Positions 1 to 6,578 of a stretch of 24,566 nt of DNA are shown here, in pieces; within the stretch, counting starts at the first letter, position 1, and the number at the start of each line of letters is the position of its first letter. Position numbers and translations under genes: made by a program. The notes below the pieces were generated by a model that worked only from the letters and a program-made list of their open reading frames with translations, was not told the origin of the DNA and made no database searches. Origin of the DNA: a virus; IMG/VR virus record IMGVR_UViG_3300028800_000306, positions 1 through 24,566 of that record, one strand, 5' to 3'.

Positions 1-7
1 GAGCACC

Positions 8-190
8 ATGGCGATGTTTGACCCTGATTATAAAGAACACTTCGAATGGAAGGCTATGATAACTGCGCAAGCACAACAAAAAGATACTGGTGGCCTGGTG
101 GTGGTTGAAATTGAGCCTATGGCTAATTCACCCATGGTACCCGAGCGTAATGATAAAGTGCTGAGAAGGCTCAGCGACGAAAGCACTTAG
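8..190 (+). CDS. Hypothetical protein next to terminase, possibly C-terminal part of a small terminase subunit
   Basis: The visible reading frame gives 60 aa from an ATG at 8. The frame is also open through the first bases of the window, so the true start may lie upstream and the gene may be cut by the window edge. There is no room to see a ribosome binding site. The protein is charged and ends in a basic-acidic tail (NDKVLRRLSDEST). I recognise no domain. Its place directly before the large terminase is where tailed phages usually carry the small terminase subunit, which recognises viral DNA and loads the packaging motor. That role is inferred from position only. Confidence 0.55.
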   Translation: MAMFDPDYKEHFEWKAMITAQAQQKDTGGLVVVEIEPMANSPMVPERNDKVLRRLSDEST

Positions 191-195
191 GGATT

Positions 196-258
196 GTGTC
201 CACGGGGGCCACTTTATAATAACCGAGATAGTAAAGGGGATTCATACCCCGTGGGCAC
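196..258 (+). other. Long stem-loop upstream of terminase
   Basis: GTGTCCACGGGG (196-207) pairs with CCCCGTGGGCAC (247-258) over 12 positions with one wobble pair, around a 39-nt loop. It fills the gap between the first gene and the terminase start. No T-run follows, so it is not a standard terminator. It could be an mRNA processing site or a DNA packaging or recognition element; nothing in the sequence decides between these. Confidence 0.5.
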
Positions 259-276
259 AATGAAGAGAGAGTAGTA

Positions 277-1632
277 ATGAACCCAGAGATACGTGTAAAA
301 TTAAATAAATTTAAGGCCCGCGAGTACCAGCTACCTATACTGGATGCGATTGAGAACAAAGGTTACAAACGGGTTCTCGCTATTCTACCAAGACGCGCCG
401 GGAAAGATTATGCTGCGTGGGCCTTAATTATCAGACAGGCAATTAAGCGTGTTGGGGTCTATTGGTACATTGGTCCTACGTATAGTCAGATGAGAAAGAT
501 TATCTGGGATTCTTTGGATAACAATGGCCAGTCGTTCCTGTCTATGATTCCTGAAGAGATTATTGAATCTCAAAATGATCAACAGATGAAGATTCGCTTG
601 AAGAATGGATCATTAATCCAGCTTGTGGGCTCTGACAACTATGATACCCTTGTGGGAAGTAATCCAATCGGCTGCGTGTTTACTGAATATGCTCTCCAAG
701 ATCCACGTGCTTATCAATATATACGGCCCATATTGCTTGCAAATAATGGCTGGGCCGTCTTTTTAAGTACCCCACGTGGAAAAAATCATCTATTTGAATT
801 ATATGAGATAGCCCGTAACTCTCCTGATTGGTTTGCTTATAAGCTGACTGTAGAAGATACTCAGCATATATCCCTGCATGATATTGAACGTGAGCTCAAT
901 TCCGGTGAAGTCTCGGAGGATTTAATACAACAAGAATATTATTGTTCATTTACACTCGGCGTTCAGGGATCGTTTTATAGCAAGTATCTTGATCGTATGC
1001 GCCTGAATGGCCAGATTGGAATAGTGCCTTGGGAGGCTTCGTTTAAAGTGCATACAGCGCTCGATATTGGAGTACGGGATTCAACCTCAATCATCTGGTT
1101 TCAATGTATAGGAACCACAGTGCGCATAATTGACTGTTATGAAAATAAAAAAGAGGGACTTGAACATTATGTCAACGTTATTCAAAGCAAGCCTTATACT
1201 TATGGTAAGCATATCGCTCCTCACGACATCAAGGTGCAGGAGTTCGGTTCAGGGATTACTCGGCTTCAAAAAGCAAAGCAGCTTGGTATTAACTTCACCG
1301 TTGCGGATGATCTTTCTATACCGGATGGCATTGAAGCTGTCCGCTCTGCGTTCTCGAAGATCTGGATCGATGAACAAAAATGCAAGCCCCTCTTGAAGGC
1401 GCTTGAGAATTATCGCCAAGAATATGACTCGCGTCATAAAGTATATAAGCCTAATCCACTCCATGATTGGTCTTCTCATTACGCGGATGCGATGCGCTAT
1501 CTCTGCATATCTCTTCCAAAAACACGTGATGGATTGTCACCTGAAGAACTTGATAAAAGATATAATGATGCCTATTATGGCCATCAAAGTAACTTACCCT
1601 CAGTCTTTCGTGACGACTTACCAAGGTATTAA
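277..1632 (+). CDS. terL: Phage terminase large subunit
   Basis: A 451-aa protein of normal length for the family. The large terminase is the ATP-driven motor that translocates DNA into the prohead through the portal and cuts the concatemer. The N-terminal ATPase half has a Walker A-type motif LPRRAGKD (37-44), a Walker B-like segment CVFTEY (133-138) in which Glu137 can be the catalytic acid although the usual Asp before it is Thr, and a coupling motif STPRG (164-168). The C-terminal half reads as an RNase H-like nuclease: Asp263 in ALDIGVRDST, Asp317 in PHDIKV, and Asp397/Asp404 in HDWSSHYADAMRY. Start ATG 277 follows AGAGAG. The last codons (DDLPRY stop) are repeated as DNA 410 bp downstream, after the next gene. 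Confidence 0.93.
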   Translation: MNPEIRVKLNKFKAREYQLPILDAIENKGYKRVLAILPRRAGKDYAAWALIIRQAIKRVGVYWYIGPTYSQMRKIIWDSLDNNGQSFLSMIPEEIIESQNDQQMKIRLKNGSLIQLVGSDNYDTLVGSNPIGCVFTEYALQDPRAYQYIRPILLANNGWAVFLSTPRGKNHLFELYEIARNSPDWFAYKLTVEDTQHISLHDIERELNSGEVSEDLIQQEYYCSFTLGVQGSFYSKYLDRMRLNGQIGIVPWEASFKVHTALDIGVRDSTSIIWFQCIGTTVRIIDCYENKKEGLEHYVNVIQSKPYTYGKHIAPHDIKVQEFGSGITRLQKAKQLGINFTVADDLSIPDGIEAVRSAFSKIWIDEQKCKPLLKALENYRQEYDSRHKVYKPNPLHDWSSHYADAMRYLCISLPKTRDGLSPEELDKRYNDAYYGHQSNLPSVFRDDLPRY

Positions 1633-2077
1633 TATGGAAATTGAAAACGGCTACATAGCTGAACTAGTTGATAGCAACGATTTTATGCAATTATATATGT
1701 CAAAAAAAGATCCAAGAAGCGATGCTACGTTAAATCCTGCAAATTATATATATGTGCACAAACATAATAAATCTATTTTTATTCATGAGGGGACGTTAGA
1801 AGCATTTGGATTTTTCATTAAAATAGCTCGGCCTCAAAAGAACGATATTATAAAAATCAAGTTTACAAATAATATCGAGGGTTTTTTTACTAACCTTGAT
1901 ACTATATTAAACACTATGCAAGAGGCTGCATTAGAAGATGACACTGATGACTACAAAGAGCCCATCGATATTCTATTACATGTAAAATCGGGTTGCCTTC
2001 AAGCATTACGTACATGTGAAAAAATAATAGCGCAAAGTTAGATGGAAAGACGACTTACCAAGGTATTAATATGGAAA
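1612..2077 (+). repeat. 29-bp direct repeat of the terminase 3' end, flanking the next gene
   Basis: Positions 1612-1640 and 2049-2077 are identical over 29 nt. The unit covers the terminase codons DDLPRY, the stop, and the start context of the following gene (AAGGTATTAATATGGAAA). The gene 1634-2041 lies between the copies. This is what is expected if a gene was inserted or duplicated at the terminase 3' end and carried the end of terminase with it. Confidence 0.85.
1634..2041 (+). CDS. Paralogue A of a four-member small phage protein family
   Basis: 135 aa. I chose ATG 1634, which follows AAGG and directly follows the terminase stop; the frame is open further upstream but that overlaps terminase. 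Function not recognised. It shares a conserved core with the genes at 2301, 2725 and 3529: a start SNDF segment, then YIYVHK, KSIFI, a Gly-Phe turn, RPQKNDIIKI, and NLDTI (about residues 15-95), followed by an acidic linker and a C-terminal helix with a conserved Cys-Leu-x-Ala-Leu. The core alternates short hydrophobic strands and turns, consistent with a small beta-rich domain. No membrane segment and no metal site. Base composition is more AT-rich than the terminase. Confidence 0.8.
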   Translation: MEIENGYIAELVDSNDFMQLYMSKKDPRSDATLNPANYIYVHKHNKSIFIHEGTLEAFGFFIKIARPQKNDIIKIKFTNNIEGFFTNLDTILNTMQEAALEDDTDDYKEPIDILLHVKSGCLQALRTCEKIIAQS

Positions 2078-2289
2078 ATAAAGCATTAGAACTTGAAGCT
2101 GAATACAAAAAAAGTCCAGCGTATGCATGGGATCAATTACATTTAATTGAATCGCGCTATAAAGAACATGAGCAATATCATAATGGAAAATCCTGCGATG
2201 ATGATGCGTGCCTCAGTAAATTTGTGGTCGATTTTAAAAAAGAAGATTTTTTGCAACATGTAGAAACTGTTTTAAATGAATTCATTTAA
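2071..2289 (+). CDS. Small acidic hypothetical protein (72 aa)
   Basis: 72 aa starting at ATG 2071 behind the repeated start module AAGGTATTAAT. Highly charged, predicted largely helical (LELEAEYKKS, then a DFKKEDFLQHVETVLNEF helix at the C-terminus), with two Cys near the middle (SCDDDAC). It does not belong to the paralogue family on either side and I recognise no domain. The 29-bp repeat of the terminase end lies just in front of it, so its upstream context is borrowed from terminase. Confidence 0.65.
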   Translation: MENKALELEAEYKKSPAYAWDQLHLIESRYKEHEQYHNGKSCDDDACLSKFVVDFKKEDFLQHVETVLNEFI

Positions 2290-2300
2290 GATGGTGATTA

Positions 2301-2723
2301 ATGGAATTTAAAGACGGACATACCGGTGAACCAGTTAATCCCAGTGACTTTGTAACGTTTTGTCTATTTGACGCTGTTGAACAAAATGGAAGCAGCTATG
2401 TATACGTGAACAAAAAAGAGTTATATGTTTTCATTAACAAAGATAAGTTAAATAAATGGGGATTATTTTTTGAATTTGTTAGTCCTGAAAAAGATGACAT
2501 CATAACGATCCACGAGGGAAATGAAGTAATCGCCACTTTCTTTAATGTCGATACCATGATTGATCTTTTATCAGTCGATCCACGAGAAAATGATGACAAA
2601 GAAGTGGTAATGATTAATGTATTTCCTAGAGATATGATTGATATTCTCATAATCTTGCGAGCAGAGTGCTTGAGCGCTTTGAGAGAAATCAACGAGACTA
2701 TGACGGGAGGCATAAGGCATTAA
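2301..2723 (+). CDS. Paralogue B of the four-member small protein family
   Basis: 140 aa. Shares the family core: PSDF near residue 16, YVYVNK, VFINKDKL, a WGLFFEF turn, PEKDDIITI, and FFNVDTMI; the C-terminal helix keeps the Cys-Leu-x-Ala-Leu pattern (ECLSALRE). It is the longest member because of an extra segment between core and C-terminal helix. Starts 12 nt after the preceding stop; the best ribosome site is weak (GATGGTG). Its stop (2721-2723) is inside the start module of the next gene. Function unknown. Confidence 0.8.
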   Translation: MEFKDGHTGEPVNPSDFVTFCLFDAVEQNGSSYVYVNKKELYVFINKDKLNKWGLFFEFVSPEKDDIITIHEGNEVIATFFNVDTMIDLLSVDPRENDDKEVVMINVFPRDMIDILIILRAECLSALREINETMTGGIRH

Positions 2724-2724
2724 T

Positions 2725-3132
2725 ATGATGTGTACCATTAAAACGTCACGTACATGTATACATGAGCAAATCGACAAAAATGATTTTGTAAAAATAGTTA
2801 TCGGCAAAAACATATCAAATCCTGATGATTATTTATATGTAAATAAACTCAGTAAATCAGTTTTTATCAACAATGATAGGTTAAAGAGTGGTGGTATAAA
2901 ATTTAATCCCCCTCATATCGAAAAAAACGATATGTTAACAATAGCACTTGATGGAAAAGAGCAAATTTTCTTCAATATCGATACCATAATAATTGAGCTT
3001 AAAAAATATTATGGATCCGAAGATATTACTGAAGAAAACCTTAACTATCTTATCGCTAGTTTATCGAGCGTAAAAGCAACTGCTATTCATCGATTAGATC
3101 AATATTTTGAGATGCAAAAAACAGAGCATTAA
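2725..3132 (+). CDS. Paralogue C of the four-member small protein family
   Basis: 135 aa, overlapping start module AAGGCATTAATATG (2714-2727). Family core visible: KNDFVKI, YLYVNK, KSVFINNDRL, GGIKF, IEKNDMLTI, FFNIDTIII, and an amphipathic C-terminal helix (in this copy without the conserved Cys). Its first residues MMCTIKT come from a 20-nt DNA segment (2725-2744) that occurs again at 3934-3953, at the start of a different small ORF, so the 5' end of this gene seems to have been copied or swapped. Function unknown. Confidence 0.8.
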   Translation: MMCTIKTSRTCIHEQIDKNDFVKIVIGKNISNPDDYLYVNKLSKSVFINNDRLKSGGIKFNPPHIEKNDMLTIALDGKEQIFFNIDTIIIELKKYYGSEDITEENLNYLIASLSSVKATAIHRLDQYFEMQKTEH

Positions 3133-3529
3133 AAGGTATTAATATGAATTATCCAATTGATAGAGAAGCGTGGAAAGAACTTGTATCTTATTATGCACAT
3201 AAAATTGAAGATCTTTTGCCACCAAAAGATTCAGAACAGTCACCAGATTCAATATGTTTAGTTTTCAATCTAGAAGAGGAACATGATGAAGTATATGGTG
3301 CTGGCCCGACATGTATGGCGTTTGCAAAATATAACCATGACACTCAAAAGTTTATGAGTGTTGCTTATCCAAAAGATGAAATATCATATTACGATTTCAG
3401 GGATGTGTGTAATCATAATGTTGGTTATCACTCAGGTAAAATTACCCATTGGTTAGATGATTATGATCTTACATGCCTGCTTATGGCTTTATTAGTTGAG
3501 AATCGTGCGTTAAAAAACAGAGCATTAAA
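3116..3529 (+). repeat. 18-nt direct repeat flanking the 3144 gene
   Basis: AAAAAACAGAGCATTAAA occurs at 3116-3133 and 3512-3529. In the first copy it encodes the end and stop of paralogue C; in the second it lies inside the last codons of the 3144 gene and runs into the ATG of paralogue D. Removing one copy plus the gene between would place paralogue C directly against paralogue D with a TAAATG stop-start overlap, which suggests that the 3144 gene was inserted. Confidence 0.75.
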
Positions 3530-3551
3530 TGGAAATTCCAACAGGATGTAA
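3144..3551 (+). CDS. Hypothetical protein, probable inserted cassette
   Basis: 135 aa from ATG 3144 behind the start module AAGGTATTAAT. No recognised domain; not a member of the paralogue family despite equal length. An N-terminal helix (REAWKELVSYYAHKIEDLL) is followed by beta-like segments (SICLVFNLEEE, TCMAFAKYNHD) and a C-terminal hydrophobic helix (LTCLLMALLVENRAL). It overlaps the start of the next gene by 23 nt, and its last 14 or so residues are encoded by repeat DNA plus the next gene's start, so its natural C-terminus may have been replaced when it was inserted. Confidence 0.7.
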   Translation: MNYPIDREAWKELVSYYAHKIEDLLPPKDSEQSPDSICLVFNLEEEHDEVYGAGPTCMAFAKYNHDTQKFMSVAYPKDEISYYDFRDVCNHNVGYHSGKITHWLDDYDLTCLLMALLVENRALKNRALNGNSNRM

Positions 3552-3933
3552 AGCAGACCGAATAGATCCTCGTGATTTTATTCAACTTAATCTTTCAAAA
3601 AGAGGTTCAGCGAGTCCAGTAACTGAAAAAGATCTTATATATGTGCATAAGTATGATAAAATTGTTTTCATAAGCGAAGAAAAACTACGAGAAGAATTTG
3701 GGTTATTATTTCATATTCCTCGTCCTAAAAAGAATCAAATATTGATGATTGAATTAGAAGATGGATCAACAAAAAAATACATCAATATTGAGGTTATAAT
3801 CGATAATATGAAAGATGATACCGAAGATGAAGCCCAAGATGATTTTATTGAGTTTCTTTCGATATTAAAATCATCATGCATACGCTCACTAATTACTGTT
3901 GAAAATATAATAATGGAAGGATCAGAGAATTAA
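3529..3933 (+). CDS. Paralogue D of the four-member small protein family
   Basis: 134 aa. The family core is well preserved: DPRDFIQL, LIYVHKYDKIVFI, FGLLFHI, RPKKNQILMI, NIEVIIDNM, then an acidic linker and a C-terminal helix with Ser-Ser-Cys. Its first codons (MEIP) resemble those of paralogue A (MEIE). Start ATG 3529 lies in the end of the previous gene. Paralogues A and D look closest to one another by eye (YIYVHK, RPxKN). Function unknown. Confidence 0.8.
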   Translation: MEIPTGCKADRIDPRDFIQLNLSKRGSASPVTEKDLIYVHKYDKIVFISEEKLREEFGLLFHIPRPKKNQILMIELEDGSTKKYINIEVIIDNMKDDTEDEAQDDFIEFLSILKSSCIRSLITVENIIMEGSEN

Positions 3934-4053
3934 ATGATGTGTACCATTAAAACATTCAAAGATTGGCTTTTTATCTGCAGCAGCATAATTTTATGTCTGT
4001 ACCTTGCTCGATTTATAGAAATAATCTTACATGACTGTATTCTGTGCCCTTAG
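3934..4053 (+). CDS. Small single-pass membrane peptide (39 aa)
   Basis: Starts immediately after paralogue D (TAA-ATG) with the copied start MMCTIKT, then a hydrophobic stretch of about 22 residues (WLFICSSIILCLYLARF onward) that can span a membrane once. The TAG stop is fused with the ribosome site of the next gene (TAGGAG). It may be a real small membrane protein or an accidental frame created by the copied gene start; I cannot tell. Confidence 0.4.
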   Translation: MMCTIKTFKDWLFICSSIILCLYLARFIEIILHDCILCP

Positions 4054-4060
4054 GAGAACT

Positions 4061-4438
4061 ATGATTAACTGGAGAAAGTTTAAAAAAGAAGATGATTACC
4101 TGAGGAATCTGTCCTTTGAGGAGCAGGAATTAGATAATCGTGAAAGCTTTGCCATCATAGGTGTCGATCCACGCAAGAATCATTTCATATTGATCACGTA
4201 CAACCACAGAAAAGATTTATTCCATGATATCTTTACCCCACTTGGTGGCTGCAGCAAAGTAACACCCACGGTATTCATGAAATTGGATGCTTTTGTATTC
4301 CCCATCAAAGGAAGCAAGCATTCCTGTGTGGATGCTTACTGCCATCGATGCTACTGGAGCGCCTTGAGATGCTTAAATCTACCTTTTATTTACAACGAAG
4401 ACATGAATATCAATAGATTTATAGTACATGGTGTATAA
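4061..4438 (+). CDS. Hypothetical cysteine/histidine-containing protein
   Basis: 125 aa from ATG 4061, chosen because TAGGAG sits at the right distance; an upstream in-frame ATG at 4031 lacks such a site and overlaps the small membrane ORF. The middle reads as a beta-rich domain (FAIIGVDPRKNHFILITYNH), and the C-terminal third has a Cys/His cluster (SCVDAYCHRCYWSALRC) that could bind a metal. The last 11 residues (MNINRFIVHGV) are encoded by DNA repeated after the following gene. No family recognised. Confidence 0.7.
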   Translation: MINWRKFKKEDDYLRNLSFEEQELDNRESFAIIGVDPRKNHFILITYNHRKDLFHDIFTPLGGCSKVTPTVFMKLDAFVFPIKGSKHSCVDAYCHRCYWSALRCLNLPFIYNEDMNINRFIVHGV

Positions 4439-5040
4439 GTAAAATAAGGTATTAATATGATGTGTTCTGTGTGCCAAAAGCGAGAATCTATTTATTGGAT
4501 AACTTCATTAGAACCAGCAATAGGTTTTTGTGATACATGCAAACCAACATCACGAAAATTAGCGTTACAGCGATCTCAATGTGGAGAGTCCGAGCCAGAT
4601 ATTGAGTTTGAAAATGATTATCCAAAAGATGAATGTTATTTATGCGGCAATAAAAACTTTGAAGAATTAAACCGATCATCAATTTCTAAGGCGTCACCTG
4701 TTTTAAATAATTATGGTGAAAAATTTATTGTTTTGCCGGATTCTTTTGAATTTGAGCGTTGGACCTGTAAATATGAATTTGGTTGCGGAAAAACATGGCA
4801 ATTAAGGTGGCCTATTGATGAAATTTTGATAGTCAGATTTCAGGATCCTTTATTTAAAGCTGGTTATAAAACCATAGGGGATCTTTCAAGAGCCAAGCCC
4901 GAAGAACTTTTAAAGATAAAAGGAATTGGCAAAAGAGCCATTTGGGATATAAAAAATTCACTAAGAATGATTGGTGTTAAATGGGGACATGGGGCATTGA
5001 AATGAATATCAACAGATTTATAGTACATGGTGTATAAGTA
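4403..5040 (+). repeat. 39-nt direct repeat flanking the zinc-ribbon/alpha-CTD gene
   Basis: Positions 4403-4441 and 5002-5040 match over 39 nt with one difference. The first copy is the 3' end of the 4061 gene (codons MNINRFIVHGV, stop) plus a few bases; the second copy follows the 4457 gene, where its ATG overlaps that gene's TGA and it leaves an orphan 11-codon remnant. The 4457 gene thus sits exactly between two copies of its neighbour's end, as an insertion with terminal duplication would leave it. Confidence 0.88.
4457..5005 (+). CDS. Zinc-ribbon protein with C-terminal RNA polymerase alpha-CTD-like domain
   Basis: 182 aa, start ATG 4457 (a second ATG follows at 4460) behind AAGGTATTAAT. 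Two likely zinc sites: C3-x2-C6 with C25-x2-C28, and C60-x2-C63 with C104-x5-C110. Residues about 121-178 align without gaps to the C-terminal domain of bacterial RNAP alpha, which binds UP-element DNA and activators: VRFQDPLFKAGYKTIGDL matches VRSANCLKAEAIHYIGDL of E. coli. Arg127 falls on E. coli Arg265 and the GIGKRA turn on Gly296-Ser299; Asn268 is Asp here, Lys298 is Arg, Ser299 is Ala. There are no alpha N-terminal dimerisation or assembly domains. A role in DNA binding or redirecting transcription is inferred. A generic helix-hairpin-helix DNA-binding function is the alternative. Confidence 0.72.
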   Translation: MMCSVCQKRESIYWITSLEPAIGFCDTCKPTSRKLALQRSQCGESEPDIEFENDYPKDECYLCGNKNFEELNRSSISKASPVLNNYGEKFIVLPDSFEFERWTCKYEFGCGKTWQLRWPIDEILIVRFQDPLFKAGYKTIGDLSRAKPEELLKIKGIGKRAIWDIKNSLRMIGVKWGHGALK

Positions 5041-5071
5041 GAATTATAACCAACACCAGAATTCTCCTGTA

Positions 5072-5099
5072 TTGACACTTTTTTAAGCTGATATAGATT
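5072..5099 (+). promoter_or_regulatory. Sigma70-like promoter before the 5133 gene
   Basis: A perfect -35 TTGACA (5072-5077) is followed after 16 nt by TAGATT (5094-5099), or alternatively TATAGA (5092-5097) at 14 nt. It lies just after the last cassette repeat and would drive the regulatory genes 5133-6228. A 10-mer TTTTAAGCTG at 5081-5090, between the boxes, recurs at 5987-5996 ahead of the ribbon-helix-helix gene and could be an operator. Confidence 0.45.
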
Positions 5100-5132
5100 G
5101 TGCCCAATTGAGTCAACCAAAAAAGGAGCGCT

Positions 5133-5639
5133 ATGTATAATGTTGGCGATAAATTTGGACAGCAAGAAATCGTTAGAATATATGACGGAACAAGCGGCAG
5201 ATATCCTACGTATATATTGCGTTGTTCGTGTGGAACTGAACGAGTTTATGCGCATAGTTCTTTAATGCAGCATATGCCTAGAAGATGTCAAAAATGTGTC
5301 TCAGCACGAGCTAAAAAATTAAAAAAGATTGATCAGGCAGTACCAAAGCGTGCCTATATAAAGCGTCAAAATGTAACTACCAAACAGGATAATACTATGA
5401 CCACAGAAGAACGATATAAGGCATTCTTAACAGAAGTATCAGCAATTGATCCATTTATTGGGCTTTATTTCAGCCAATATATCGATTTTAGCGAAATTAT
5501 AGTCGTACAAATGCCCAAAGAAGCTGAGTCATTCACCCAAATGGCTGAAAAGAAGCGTGAACTTTGGTTACCGGTTCTTAGAAAGCATTTTACTGGTGAA
5601 GTGCAATTCGTTGTTGATACAGAAAAAAAAGAGGAATAA
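5133..5639 (+). CDS. Putative zinc-binding DNA-binding protein
   Basis: 168 aa; ATG 5133 follows AAAAGGAG. Near the N-terminus C31-x-C33 and C52-x2-C55 frame a compact segment (CSCGTERVYAHSSL, then RRCQKC) of the type CxCG...SSL...C-x2-C, seen in small zinc domains of phage DNA-binding proteins, often beside AP2-type or homing-endonuclease domains. A basic linker follows (ARAKKLKKIDQ, KRAYIKRQN). The C-terminal half (about 85-160) is mixed charged and hydrophobic without a recognised fold. Probably a DNA-binding accessory or regulatory protein; the target is unknown. Confidence 0.65.
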   Translation: MYNVGDKFGQQEIVRIYDGTSGRYPTYILRCSCGTERVYAHSSLMQHMPRRCQKCVSARAKKLKKIDQAVPKRAYIKRQNVTTKQDNTMTTEERYKAFLTEVSAIDPFIGLYFSQYIDFSEIIVVQMPKEAESFTQMAEKKRELWLPVLRKHFTGEVQFVVDTEKKEE

Positions 5640-5640
5640 T

Positions 5641-5961
5641 ATGTTAGATTTCGCTGAAAAAAGCGTGGCAACAACAACAATTCTTATTAGTGGTAAGACG
5701 CCCAAATATAAAAGAACTTTTATCGTTGTTGATGAATCAAAGGAAATATATGCCTATGCAGGTCTTTTTGATTATGAAACATTATTATGTGTAACGATCG
5801 ATGGAGCTGGAACTATCGCACGTAAAGATAAAATATATATCCCTTTGAGTGCTGTTTTGTATGTCTTAGAAGATAGTAAGAATGAAAGAAGACGAACAAG
5901 CATTGAAAACGTTAAGCTTCTTCAACGAAAAATATTAGAAACATATGAATCAGGAGAATAA
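5641..5961 (+). CDS. Hypothetical protein (106 aa)
   Basis: The start at ATG 5641 is preferred over an in-frame upstream ATG (5557) inside the previous gene, because GAGGAA lies just before 5641 and the upstream part would only read shadow sequence. Predicted beta-rich core (FIVVDESKEIYAYAGL, TLLCVTIDGAGTI, KDKIYIPLSAVLYVL) then a basic amphipathic helix at the C-terminus (ENVKLLQRKILETY). It follows the zinc-motif gene by one nucleotide, so the two are probably translated together. No family recognised. Confidence 0.65.
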   Translation: MLDFAEKSVATTTILISGKTPKYKRTFIVVDESKEIYAYAGLFDYETLLCVTIDGAGTIARKDKIYIPLSAVLYVLEDSKNERRRTSIENVKLLQRKILETYESGE

Positions 5962-6018
5962 CCACTTGCCTTTTTAGGTGATTCGATTTTAAGCTGTCAT
6001 GGTACAAAAAGGAGTATT

Positions 6019-6228
6019 ATGGCAGTATCGCATAAACAGATAAGTTCCCTGGTAAGACAAATTATCAGTGAGTCGGCAGATGAAGTTGAATCCACCTCAC
6101 GAGTTCAACTTCGTTTGCCGAATTCTTTTGTTGATCAGATTGATATGGCACGTCTTAAAGATAAAGTGCCACTGACACGCAGTGAATATATGATCAAAGC
6201 ATTACGCTATTATATCGATAACCAATAA
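6019..6228 (+). CDS. Ribbon-helix-helix DNA-binding protein
   Basis: 69 aa; ATG 6019 after GGAG. The last 45 residues fit the Arc/MetJ/CopG fold: a beta strand SRVQLRL (27-33), a first helix about 35-46 (NSFVDQIDMARL), a turn, and a second helix about 54-67 (RSEYMIKALRYYI). Such proteins dimerise through the strand, insert it into the major groove and commonly repress phage or plasmid operons. Here it could control the structural operon that starts just downstream, or its own transcription; a shared 10-mer TTTTAAGCTG and an inverted repeat at 6579-6600 are candidate sites. The targets are inferred. Confidence 0.78.
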   Translation: MAVSHKQISSLVRQIISESADEVESTSRVQLRLPNSFVDQIDMARLKDKVPLTRSEYMIKALRYYIDNQ

Positions 6229-6236
6229 GGACTAGT

Positions 6237-6560
6237 ATGAACGAAGCAGATCTCAAGAACTTTTCTATTCACACCATCAACTTTGCCCTGGCGACTATCA
6301 CACGAGCACTTCAGGCAATCGGACAAATACAAGTGAACACTGAGCTGACCGATGAACAGAAACAGGCACAGATTAACCCAAACTATGCACTCATTCTTAA
6401 TCTTGGCCATATGGTTGTTCCTTTTATCGGGATTGCTGAGGATCTGTTTCCTCAGTATAAAGGTGTATTGGACTGGCTTTCCAAAGCGTATACAGAAGTG
6501 CAATCACAAGGGCTGATAAAAGCGTGTGAATGCGCAGGATGTATTAAGCCAACTAACTAA
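6237..6560 (+). CDS. Hypothetical helical protein (107 aa)
   Basis: ATG 6237 with AAGGA just before it, overlapping the end of the ribbon-helix-helix operon by spacing of 8 nt. Mostly helical by composition: a long N-terminal helix with Ala and Thr (NFALATITRALQAIGQIQ), a hydrophobic middle (LILNLGHMVVPFIGIAEDLF) that is too interrupted to be a clear membrane span, and a Cys-containing tail (CECAGC). Function not recognised. It lies between a regulator and the portal gene. Confidence 0.6.
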   Translation: MNEADLKNFSIHTINFALATITRALQAIGQIQVNTELTDEQKQAQINPNYALILNLGHMVVPFIGIAEDLFPQYKGVLDWLSKAYTEVQSQGLIKACECAGCIKPTN

Positions 6561-6578
6561 CACTTGCTATCCCATGCC

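Larger units (their letters stand above)
2725..3953 (+). repeat. 20-nt direct repeat of a gene start (2725-2744 and 3934-3953)
   Basis: ATGATGTGTACCATTAAAAC is present at both places and in both cases begins an ORF with MMCTIKT. Between the copies lie paralogue C, an unrelated gene and paralogue D. A shorter form (ATGATGTGT) also starts the gene at 4457. This looks like recombination between gene starts. Confidence 0.8.

Noticed and set aside
196-258. tRNA in the terminase leader
   Set aside because: The GGGG-ATTCATA-CCCC part resembles a T arm, but the loop is out of register with a real T loop and no anticodon arm or acceptor geometry can be built.
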